Below are positions 44,295-52,617 of a stretch of DNA of 64,000 nucleotides, piece after piece. Under the pieces are notes generated by a model, which saw only the letters and a list, made by a program, of their open reading frames with translations, searched no databases and was not told the DNA's origin. Position 1 is the stretch's first letter. Every line of letters starts with the position of its first letter. The position numbers were made by a program, and so were the translations under genes. The DNA comes from Bacteroidaceae bacterium. GTDB taxonomy: Bacteria > Bacteroidota > Bacteroidia > Bacteroidales > Bacteroidaceae. The stretch covers positions 185,081 to 249,080 of the forward strand of contig JAEEZS010000081.1 in assembly GCA_016291905.1 (NCBI GenBank), written 5' to 3'.

Positions 44295-47200
44295 TGTTGT
44301 TCAATTGATTTAGGGTTTATAACTAAGTGAATAATACATTCTGACAAGACGAAAAGCACGACCACGAGCCCCGTAGCCGTGACCCATGTGCCGCGGCTGA
44401 CAGCCCCCAAGCCAGCACTTATGCTGATGAGGCTTCCGGTTACCCCCGTAGCCAAGGCGCCGAAAACCACCAGACGTTGTTCACGGCGGAACAACCTGAC
44501 GATGGTGTCCGTATCGAATCCAAGCACATGGAAAAGTCCTACCTCGCCGCTGCGTGCAACAAGGTACTTGCGCATGACGATGAGCAAACTGGCCACCCCG
44601 AGCAGCAGCCCCAGCCCACCCAAGGTAAGGAAGATGCTGAGGTAGGCATCGGTGACCTCGTAGAAGCGCGCCAATCGCTCGGCAGTGGTAGTGACATTGA
44701 TGCCATAGTCGGAGAGAGCAGTCCTGAGTATATCCGCTCCCGAAAGAGCAGACGCCGATGGCGCTTGCCGGTGAACGCCGTCATCGTCAGCAGCAACCAG
44801 CACCACCCTACTCCCCGTCTCTTCCGGCCAGAGGCTGCCGAACAGCCTTTGTTCCATGATGGCATGGCCATGAAGCACCCCCGTAGGGTACGCCGCTGCG
44901 ATAAGTGCCCTGACTTCGCGACCGTCGGCAGCGCGGTAGTCCAGCGTGTCGCCCACGTGTTTCATCATGCTCCACGTCAACGCTTCGCTGTCCATGGCAA
45001 TAGGTATCAGTCCGTCCGTGGCACCAGAGGTCAGCTTTGTCGTGTCGATGCCGAAATCGGCCATTGCTCCCATCGGCATGGAGAGCACTGATGGAGTTGC
45101 GACACGGTTCAGGTTCCAGCAACTCGCTTCATCTTCCGTGTGGCGGGCAAGCTGTAGGAAACGTGTACCTTCAGGCAAATCGCCCAGTGCTAACCGGCGA
45201 CGCAAGGCAGCATCGTTTAAATCATACAACAGCGGCACCGATGTCTCGGCATAGAGTTCATAGCCGCCAGTAGTCTGGCGTGACGAGTGGCTGACGTCAG
45301 GACGATTCAAGCCTACAGCCAGCACGGTGAACACCCCTGCCGCCAGCGTCCAGAACGCCAACACATGCTGCCGACGATAATAGCGCAGCGAATTTGCGAC
45401 CAACGAAGCCGACGATGCCATGCGCCTGCTATCCACCGCCCGCCACGCCAACATACCCGCTCCGGCCATCCATAGTATGCCGCAAACGACGAACAATATC
45501 AGACTATGATAGACGGTGAAGTTCAACGTAACAAGCACCGTGACGAGGCCGAGGATAACCCACGTAAGCCAGTTTTTTCTATTTCCTGTTTTTCCAATTA
45601 CATATAAACCGTCAGTCTTTTTCTCTGCCCCATCGTTCGCCACCACACATTTTCGGATAGTCCAAACAAGTATGCCCAGACAAACTATCACCCCTGCCGC
45701 CCATCCGATGAGCATCGACACGGGGGACACATGCAGCGTAAAGCCACGGGTATGAGTAGCGCCGTTCCACGCCCCGGCTAGTAACCGAAGCATCAACGCA
45801 GCATATCCGAACCCCGCCGCCACGCCAAGCGGTGTAAAAGCCAACAACGTGGGAGCACCCTCGCGGAACATCCGCCGACGTATACTGCGAAGGGGGAAAC
45901 CAAGCGTACCAAAGAGCGCCGACTCACCCGCGCGCAAGTAGTACATTTCCATCAGCGGATTTGCCATCAGCAGCATAGCTGCCAAGATAATGAAGAAGCC
46001 CAGTGCCAAGAAAAGTCCTGTAAAGTCCGTTCCATGAAGGGCGGCATGGATAGCGGCATCACGAGGATGCGCCACGATAATGCCCATGTCCGCCGGTGTT
46101 AACGAGTCTAAGCGCTCGGCCGTCACACCCGTCACCTTCGTAGCCGCGCCAAAGCCCGGTATGGTCCATTCGCTCTTGATAGCTTCATAGCTGACAAGCG
46201 CCTTTGGTGCCTGTCCGTATTGTGTCCAATAGGCTTCGTCGTCATCCGTGATACGGCTCATGTCGATGGGCAGGTCGCTGTCCCAGTCGGTACACCGCGT
46301 CACGCCCGACAATCCGGGCAGTGCAGCCGTCAGCAGGCTGTCACCGTGAAGCTGTCCGATGGGGACAATGTCGCTGACCGTGAACTGATGGCTTCGCGTC
46401 ACCATTCGTTTCAGCCCGCCCGTCACCACGAAGTACTCCATCCCTACCGTGTCGCCCACACTCGCTCCCAGTCGTTCCGCAGTATAGTCCGTCAGTACCG
46501 CTTCGTCGCCATGCAGCCTGTCCGTGGCCGTAACAAACGAATAGGGAATGGATGACGGATGATGGGAAATGGAATTAACAAAATAGGCTAAATAACGACT
46601 GTCGGGTTGTAATCTGCTGACAACGCCCTCATGCAAGAATACGCGTTCACTGCTCACCGTCCCCCCACGCAAGGAGATGCCCGAGTACGCTGGGTGCCAA
46701 GCCTTCGCGAAATCTTCTTCCGTTAGTATGTCGGAGGACAGGATGACGTTGACCGGTGCCGACTCTTCTCCTTGATGGCCGAAGCCGCCGACGCCGAGCC
46801 CTGCTGCCAGCTCACGACGATCCATGAAAATATTCATCGGGCGCACCTGTTCATCGTGTAACAGACGGTCACCTCCACGTTTCGCCAACTTTATGCCGCG
46901 TATCGCCACCCGCAATTGTGTTGTGTGGGTTTGGGTAACAAATAGCGTTCCCGACGGGACGAGATTGTCGGCAGGCAGATGCAGTACAACCATGCCCTCC
47001 GCTCCCGTCAGCATAGCGAGTTCATCGTTCACGAGCACCTCGCCTTCGTTCAGGCCGTCCTCGTCCGTTCCCCATACAGTGACGGGTGTCATCGCCCCGC
47101 CCTGTGCCGACACAAAGCCCTCACAGAGTAAATAGCCGTGAGCCTCGGAAAGCAGAGGATGGCGCAAAATGGCATCGTCGATATATCCCGTCCCCGCCCG

Positions 47201-47362
47201 TACAACGGTCTGTGCATCACCCAGCCGCTCCTCCACCATATCGGCCAACGAGCCACGCACCGAGTCACCCAAGACAATGCTCCCGGTTATTACGCCCATC
47301 ATGACCACCACCGCAATGGATGCAAGACGATAGAAACGGCTATAGTACCTCCGTCCGCTCAT
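44291..47362 (-). CDS. MacB/FtsX-type ABC transporter permease, double-length
   Basis: A 1023-residue membrane protein. The first helix (FYRLASIAVVVMMGVITGSIVLG) is followed by a long periplasmic region, then a three-helix FtsX core near residues 450-560, two more helices around 590-640, a second periplasmic region and a last FtsX core (about 895-1015, with LGLLLGVASLLIVMRKYLVARSGEVGLFHVLG). This is the duplicated FtsX layout seen in large lipoprotein- or macrolide-type exporters. The ATG at 47362 overlaps the ATPase stop (TGATG). It works with the ATPase upstream; the cargo is unknown, perhaps a lipoprotein of this operon. Confidence 0.85.
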   Translation of the reverse strand: MSGRRYYSRFYRLASIAVVVMMGVITGSIVLGDSVRGSLADMVEERLGDAQTVVRAGTGYIDDAILRHPLLSEAHGYLLCEGFVSAQGGAMTPVTVWGTDEDGLNEGEVLVNDELAMLTGAEGMVVLHLPADNLVPSGTLFVTQTHTTQLRVAIRGIKLAKRGGDRLLHDEQVRPMNIFMDRRELAAGLGVGGFGHQGEESAPVNVILSSDILTEEDFAKAWHPAYSGISLRGGTVSSERVFLHEGVVSRLQPDSRYLAYFVNSISHHPSSIPYSFVTATDRLHGDEAVLTDYTAERLGASVGDTVGMEYFVVTGGLKRMVTRSHQFTVSDIVPIGQLHGDSLLTAALPGLSGVTRCTDWDSDLPIDMSRITDDDEAYWTQYGQAPKALVSYEAIKSEWTIPGFGAATKVTGVTAERLDSLTPADMGIIVAHPRDAAIHAALHGTDFTGLFLALGFFIILAAMLLMANPLMEMYYLRAGESALFGTLGFPLRSIRRRMFREGAPTLLAFTPLGVAAGFGYAALMLRLLAGAWNGATHTRGFTLHVSPVSMLIGWAAGVIVCLGILVWTIRKCVVANDGAEKKTDGLYVIGKTGNRKNWLTWVILGLVTVLVTLNFTVYHSLILFVVCGILWMAGAGMLAWRAVDSRRMASSASLVANSLRYYRRQHVLAFWTLAAGVFTVLAVGLNRPDVSHSSRQTTGGYELYAETSVPLLYDLNDAALRRRLALGDLPEGTRFLQLARHTEDEASCWNLNRVATPSVLSMPMGAMADFGIDTTKLTSGATDGLIPIAMDSEALTWSMMKHVGDTLDYRAADGREVRALIAAAYPTGVLHGHAIMEQRLFGSLWPEETGSRVVLVAADDDGVHRQAPSASALSGADILRTALSDYGINVTTTAERLARFYEVTDAYLSIFLTLGGLGLLLGVASLLIVMRKYLVARSGEVGLFHVLGFDTDTIVRLFRREQRLVVFGALATGVTGSLISISAGLGAVSRGTWVTATGLVVVLFVLSECIIHLVINPKSIEQQ

Positions 47363-48063
47363 CAACTCTCCTTATTCAGTTTACCATTTTCCAACCTATA
47401 GATGCTGCGTGCGGTTTGTGCAAGTTCAGTATCATGTGTCGCCACCACGACGGTCGTCCCCAGTTCGCGGTTCACCCTTTGCAGCAATCCAGCCACATCG
47501 CGAGCATGAGCAGCATCGAGCTGTCCCGTAGGTTCGTCGGCAAGCAACAACCCGGGACGCATAACAAGCGCCCTGCACAGAGCCGTGCGACTCTTCTCGC
47601 CGCCCGAAAGTGTTTGGGGGCATTGTTCCCTCACGGAGCCAATGTCCATGATATCTACCAGTTTCTCTGCCCAATGCACCATCTCCGGCGTCGGACGTCC
47701 GCCCTCGGCGTATGCAGGCAGCAATATATTCTGCCACGCCGACAGCCAAGGCAGCAATCGGCTATCCTGAAAGACAAAGCCTATCTGACGGTTACGGAGC
47801 CTGCAAAGCCGCCCGGCATCATGCCAATCGACCACCTGCCCGCCCGTGGCAATCGTCCCTGAATCGGGTTCGACGAGGGTACCCAAAATGCTGAGCAATG
47901 TCGTTTTTCCCGTGCCGGAAACGCCCGTTACGGCCACCAGGTCTCCCTGCTCAATGTCGAGAGAAAGTTTGTCCAGAACTATTCGACAGCCAGACTCTCC
48001 ATCGGCAAAGCGCTTGCTGATATCTTTTAAAATAACGTATCCCATTTTTTCTGGCCAAAACAT
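47362..48063 (-). CDS. ABC transporter ATP-binding protein (LolD/MacB type)
   Basis: A 233-residue ATPase with Walker A GVSGTGKT, Q-loop VFQDSRLLPW, signature LSGGE, Walker B LLLADEPTGQLD and H-loop ATHDTEL. It pairs with the FtsX permease that follows. The start can be the ATG at 48063 or the one at 48045 (MGYVILKDISKRF), which fits the family better; both overlap the end of the previous gene. Transporters of this class extract lipoproteins or move substrates from the periplasm. Confidence 0.93.
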   Translation of the reverse strand: MFWPEKMGYVILKDISKRFADGESGCRIVLDKLSLDIEQGDLVAVTGVSGTGKTTLLSILGTLVEPDSGTIATGGQVVDWHDAGRLCRLRNRQIGFVFQDSRLLPWLSAWQNILLPAYAEGGRPTPEMVHWAEKLVDIMDIGSVREQCPQTLSGGEKSRTALCRALVMRPGLLLADEPTGQLDAAHARDVAGLLQRVNRELGTTVVVATHDTELAQTARSIYRLENGKLNKES

Positions 48064-50192
48064 AAAAGCGTACCGCGCGCGGTAAGAATATAAAATCGTG
48101 AAGCGACCACTGCGGGCGAAGAAACAATCTGTTCGCCCGTTTCATACTCCCAAACGGGGCGGCCTGATGCAGCATCATAAATAGAGACAATGCCAGTCTT
48201 TGTACAAACAAGCACGCGGTCACCGACAGCAAGTGGCGAACTCTCTCCCACATCGCCACGTAGCATCTGCCGCCAACGAACATGACCATCTGTGCGGTCG
48301 AGACAGACAAGGTAGCGGCCGTCGGCAAGGAGATAGACTGCATCCGCCGTAACGGTGGGCATTGATATCATCCCACCCTCGGAATCACCCGCATCACAAA
48401 TCTTGTGGTGCTCACGGATGTGGCCGTCATCCGCGAGCTGTATTTCATAGACATTCCCCTGATAGTCGGCCACGTAAGCACAATCGCCACTGACAACAGG
48501 CGAAGAAGGGATATAGGCATCGAGACGAAGTGAGTCAGTGAGCAACCCTGAACGAATGTCACTGATTCGCAGCCAAGCATCGCACCCCCCGAATAGGGCA
48601 TACGCCCCTTGCCAGCAGGCTGCAGCTCCATTGATATAGTAGCCCGTGGGGTAACTATGGGCAAGTGTTCCCGTACGGGCATCAAGAGTGTACATGTTAT
48701 TATCGTAGCTGCCAACGAGGAGGAAGGTGTCACTCGTACCCTCACCCATATGGACATCCACGAAGGTAGGCGAGGCAAGAATCTGTCCCTCCGTGGCATA
48801 ATGCCAAAGCTCGGTGCATTCGGGAAGCACGAGAGCACGTATTTGGCCGTCTATCTGACCGACATAGAGCACCGAATCGACCATAACAAACGAGGCCTCC
48901 ACATCAGCATTCAAGTTGAAAGAATGGGTAGGCATGCCTTCTGCGTTAAGCCCCACTAGGTGTCCATGTTTGTCGCACAACCACACTATCCCCTTGCTCA
49001 CGATGGGCGAGGCCACGGTGCGCACGCCGTGACGGTGTTCCCACAGCAGTGTGGGACTGTCGGGCAAACGACATGTCGCATATCCGCTCAGCGAGGCATC
49101 ACCACGAAAGGATGTCCATTCCTGCCGGGCGACATCCTCCCCTGGAGTGCCCGACATCCGTCGTGAGGGACCTTGACAACCCCACAGCAGCATGAGCAAA
49201 GGCAGCAGTACCGACAGGATGCGAAGATGCAGGGCACCCGTCGGACAAAGCCTGGCCACATCGTCATGGACGTTCTTTTTACTCTCCTCGGGAACAACGA
49301 CACGCACGTCGAATCCGCGATGCGCAAAGGTAAAGCCATCAGAGGTATTGTATACGCAGAGTCCACAGCGAATGCACTTGGCGGGTTCGAAATACAACCG
49401 CTCCGTGACACGCACGCATTCCTTGACAGGAAGCGACGACTGGACACCGTATCGCGGCGAGCGGATGCCTGCCTCGGTGGCCAACTCGCGAAGCCGACAT
49501 TCCGACCTGCCTTCGCAGGCACAGTGAAGGCAATGGGAAGATTGAGTATATAGTTTTTTTAGCATCTCCTTTTCGCGGTCGGTAAAGCGGCCTAGACGGC
49601 TGGAGAATAGGGGCCCATGGGCTATGGGCGAGGCCTGACTGACGTTTTCGTCATCAGAATGAAGACTTTTTTCTGATGTCTGGCCGTTTGAAACGTTCCG
49701 CACCTCCTCTATGATCCTCCGTATGGGGACGGACTCATCAACGGTGCGACGGCGACAGGCTTTTTCACAAGGAGCCTTGCATCCGTCGCACGACGTACCT
49801 TCAAGCAGCGTATAGGCAGCGGCCATGTCACCGCGGTCGTAATGAAGGATGACTTGTGCCACATCGATGCCTCGCGGACACACAATCGTGCATGGGGCTT
49901 CACAATCGGCACGGTGGTCACTGAGCAACAGTTCAAGTGCCTCGCGACGCATCGAACTGGCCTCTTCCGTATCGGTCTCCAACTCCATACCCTCGTAAGG
50001 AAGGGTGGAACAAGAGGGAATCATCTGCCCCGTGCGGACATCCTTGACCATGCAGACCATGCATGACGGCTGGTGTTCATAGCCTTCGGCATAGCACATC
50101 GAAGGAATGTGGTAGCCCTCGCGTCGTAACGCCTCAATAATGGGGCGATGCGGGTCGGCATCAAGAGGGTGGTTATTGACGCTTATTTTCAT
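48027..50192 (-). CDS. Chimeric NuoG/HydA-like iron-sulphur protein fused to a lipoprotein-type segment and PQQ-like propeller
   Basis: A 721-residue single frame. Residues 1-80 form a [2Fe-2S] ferredoxin domain with C33-x10-C44-x2-C47-x13-C61, as in NuoG and HydA. Cysteines 97, 101, 105, 135, 138, 142 and 146 resemble a Fer4_20 domain. Cysteines 221-232 and C273-x2-C-x2-C279 with C316-P continue the NuoG-like cluster set. Then a hydrophobic stretch, LHLRILSVLLPLLMLLWGC (321-339), looks like a lipoprotein signal, and residues 345-721 form a PQQ-like propeller. The start at 50192 (MKISVNNHPLDAD) overlaps the NuoEF-like stop by 20 bases. There is no ATG, GTG or TTG placed to restart at the lipoprotein part. 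Confidence 0.85.
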   Translation of the reverse strand: MKISVNNHPLDADPHRPIIEALRREGYHIPSMCYAEGYEHQPSCMVCMVKDVRTGQMIPSCSTLPYEGMELETDTEEASSMRREALELLLSDHRADCEAPCTIVCPRGIDVAQVILHYDRGDMAAAYTLLEGTSCDGCKAPCEKACRRRTVDESVPIRRIIEEVRNVSNGQTSEKSLHSDDENVSQASPIAHGPLFSSRLGRFTDREKEMLKKLYTQSSHCLHCACEGRSECRLRELATEAGIRSPRYGVQSSLPVKECVRVTERLYFEPAKCIRCGLCVYNTSDGFTFAHRGFDVRVVVPEESKKNVHDDVARLCPTGALHLRILSVLLPLLMLLWGCQGPSRRMSGTPGEDVARQEWTSFRGDASLSGYATCRLPDSPTLLWEHRHGVRTVASPIVSKGIVWLCDKHGHLVGLNAEGMPTHSFNLNADVEASFVMVDSVLYVGQIDGQIRALVLPECTELWHYATEGQILASPTFVDVHMGEGTSDTFLLVGSYDNNMYTLDARTGTLAHSYPTGYYINGAAACWQGAYALFGGCDAWLRISDIRSGLLTDSLRLDAYIPSSPVVSGDCAYVADYQGNVYEIQLADDGHIREHHKICDAGDSEGGMISMPTVTADAVYLLADGRYLVCLDRTDGHVRWRQMLRGDVGESSPLAVGDRVLVCTKTGIVSIYDAASGRPVWEYETGEQIVSSPAVVASRFYILTARGTLLCFGQKKWDTLF

Positions 50193-52560
50193 AGATGATA
50201 GCATTGAAATCACACGCCTCCATACAGAGTCCGCACAGGGTACAGCGGGCAGTGTCGATGGTGTGGCGTTCGTAAGGTGTAAAGGGTATGGCATCGGCGG
50301 GACAGCACTGGGCGCACTTGGTACACCCGATACAATCGTCGGTGACTGCAAGGACGACCATCTGGCGACACGACCCCGTGGGACACGAGCCATGGACGTG
50401 CTCTTCGTATTCATGACGAAAGTAGCGCAGCGTAGAAAGGACAGGGTTAGGGGCCGTCTTTCCCAAGCCACAAAGGGATGCCTGTTTGATGCTGAGTGCC
50501 AAGTGCTCCAAACGGTCGATGTCGTCCATTGTACCCCGTCCGGAGGTAAGACGGTCGAGGATGTCAAGCATGCGTCGGACGCCCACACGGCAGAAGGTAC
50601 ACTTGCCACAACTCTCGCCAGAGACGAAGGCGACGAAGTAGCGCGCCACATCCACCATGCAATCGTTTTCACCCAGTACCACCAGCCCTCCCGAGCCCAT
50701 GATGGTGCCCAGACTAGTCAAAGCATCAAAATCGACCGGGGTATCACACAGGCTGGCAGGGATGCAGCCGCCCGAGGGGCCACCCGTCTGCACCGCCTTC
50801 AGCTGTTCGCCGTTTTCCATACCGCCGCCAATCTCCTCTACGATCTGACGAAGCGTCGTACCCATCGGCACTTCGATGAGTCCACCATGGCGTACTTTTC
50901 CCGCAAGGGCAAAAACCTTCGTCCCTTTGCTGCCCGAGGTTCCGACATGGGCATACGCGTCGGCACCCTCGCGGACAATGAAGGGGATTTGGCTCAGTGT
51001 CTCCACATTGTTAATGAGTGTGGGATGGCCGAACAGTCCCTGCTGTGCCGGATAGGGAGGTCGCAAATGAGGCTGGCCGCGCCTACCTTCGATAGAGGAG
51101 ATGAGGGCCGTCTCCTCGCCACAGACAAAGGCACCTGCTCCCTCGAAGATGCTGACCTCGACAGAGAAACTGCTACCGAGTATGTGCTGCCCGATATAGC
51201 CCTGCCGACGGCACATCTCCAATGCGCGGCGTACACGGATGACGGCCTGTGGGTACTCGGCACGGATATAGAGGATGGCACGTCGGGCACCGGTGGCGTA
51301 GGCGGCAATGAGCAGTCCCTCAATGACGCGCAGCGGATAGCTCTCAAGCAAGATGCGATCCATGAATGCTCCGGGGTCGCCCTCGTCGCCATTGCAGATG
51401 ACGTATTTTTCCTCGTCCACTCCGTCGGCCACAAGTTGCCATTTACGTCCCGTGGGGAAGCCGCCGCCGCCACGTCCCCGGATACCGCTGCGCATCACCT
51501 CGTCGATGATGGTTTGCCGTCCGACAGAAAGGGCACGACGCAGCGCCTCGAAACCGCCCTGACGAACATATTCGTCGGTGTCGAGCGGATTCATCAGCCC
51601 ATATCCCTCGGTAGATATGCGAAACTGACCCTCAAGGAAATCGTTGATGCGACGGGTACGCAGTTCTTCAGGCAGATAGAGAATGCTGTCCCAGGTCTGG
51701 TCGGTATGGAAAGTATCCACCGTGCCCCAGATACCGGCAGCCAGTCGGCGCAGGCGCGAGGCTGGACGGAAATGATGGAGAAGTACCTCCTTCACCTCGT
51801 CGGGACGTATGTTCGGATAGCGGGTAACCTGACCGTCGGCTGTGACGACATCGATGAGAGGCACCTGACTACAGGCACCCACACACGACACGGGTTTTAT
51901 GCTCACACGAATGCCCGTTTCCCGGCAGGCGCGTTCGACAGCCTCCCTTACCGCGGCCGTTCCGCTGGCCTGGCAGCAGTTTTCCATACCGAGACGTACC
52001 TCGCCCTGGGGAAGTCCTCGGTCGGAAAGGCCTTCACCCTTCGCCTCGCCGTGCGATGCCTCGAACTCCTTCAGCACTTCACATACCCTGCCAGGCTGGA
52101 CGTGCCCGAAGATGCGGTTGTCAATCTGGACCACAGGAGCCAACGCACAACAGCCAAGACAGGCAATCCGTTCCACCGAATAGGCTCCATCGGCTGTGGT
52201 GGCGGAGTCGTCGGCTATGTCCAACTCACGCCGGAATGCATCGTAGACGACATTCGCCCCCTTGACATGACAGGCTGTACCACAACACACACGGATGGTG
52301 TGGCGTCCATAGGGCATCATGCGGAACTGACCATAGAAAGTGGCTACCGATATGGCTTGGGCACGGTCGATGTCGGTTGTCTCGTATACCCGTTCCAGCG
52401 CATCGGAGGGCAAGTAGCCCCACTCGCCCTGCAAGGCCTGAAGCAAGGGGATGATATGCTCTCGCCTCCGCCCCACCCGGGCGACGAGCGCGTCCGTCCT
52501 CTTTCGGATGGATTGGCGCGCCTCGTCGGGCGATGATGTCTTGCAATGCTCGCAGGCCAT
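50173..52560 (-). CDS. NuoE-NuoF-like NADH dehydrogenase (HydB type) with C-terminal ferredoxin
   Basis: A 795-residue fusion. Residues 1-165 are NuoE-like with a [2Fe-2S] set (C92/C97 and C134/C138). Residues 185-265 carry a second thioredoxin-like [2Fe-2S] site (C195, C226, C230). Residues 300-710 are NuoF-like, with the FMN/NADH motif RGRGGGGFPTGRKW (361-374), NGDEGDPGAFMD and the [4Fe-4S] ligands C651, C654, C657 and C697. Two [4Fe-4S] motifs close the protein (C743-C753 and C773-C783). This is the layout of NADH-oxidising subunits of bifurcating hydrogenases and formate dehydrogenases. No catalytic hydrogenase subunit is encoded nearby. It lies 57 bases after the preceding gene. Confidence 0.93.
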   Translation of the reverse strand: MACEHCKTSSPDEARQSIRKRTDALVARVGRRREHIIPLLQALQGEWGYLPSDALERVYETTDIDRAQAISVATFYGQFRMMPYGRHTIRVCCGTACHVKGANVVYDAFRRELDIADDSATTADGAYSVERIACLGCCALAPVVQIDNRIFGHVQPGRVCEVLKEFEASHGEAKGEGLSDRGLPQGEVRLGMENCCQASGTAAVREAVERACRETGIRVSIKPVSCVGACSQVPLIDVVTADGQVTRYPNIRPDEVKEVLLHHFRPASRLRRLAAGIWGTVDTFHTDQTWDSILYLPEELRTRRINDFLEGQFRISTEGYGLMNPLDTDEYVRQGGFEALRRALSVGRQTIIDEVMRSGIRGRGGGGFPTGRKWQLVADGVDEEKYVICNGDEGDPGAFMDRILLESYPLRVIEGLLIAAYATGARRAILYIRAEYPQAVIRVRRALEMCRRQGYIGQHILGSSFSVEVSIFEGAGAFVCGEETALISSIEGRRGQPHLRPPYPAQQGLFGHPTLINNVETLSQIPFIVREGADAYAHVGTSGSKGTKVFALAGKVRHGGLIEVPMGTTLRQIVEEIGGGMENGEQLKAVQTGGPSGGCIPASLCDTPVDFDALTSLGTIMGSGGLVVLGENDCMVDVARYFVAFVSGESCGKCTFCRVGVRRMLDILDRLTSGRGTMDDIDRLEHLALSIKQASLCGLGKTAPNPVLSTLRYFRHEYEEHVHGSCPTGSCRQMVVLAVTDDCIGCTKCAQCCPADAIPFTPYERHTIDTARCTLCGLCMEACDFNAIIYENKRQ

Positions 52561-52617
52561 GATGGATGGTTTTTTTACGTTATATGGATAATGTTCGATG
52601 TATGATGTCTCTCTCTT

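Noticed and set aside
50140..52536. Very long plus-strand open frame (about 800 codons) opposite the NuoEF-like gene
   Set aside because: It has no recognisable domain and mirrors the codon bias of the real gene on the other strand. The NuoE/NuoF motifs are unambiguous on the minus strand.
48027..52560. [FeFe]-hydrogenase operon
   Set aside because: The NADH and ferredoxin modules look like HydB and the N-terminal part of HydA, but no H-cluster motifs (TSCCPxW, MPCxxKxxE) are present in any frame of the region.
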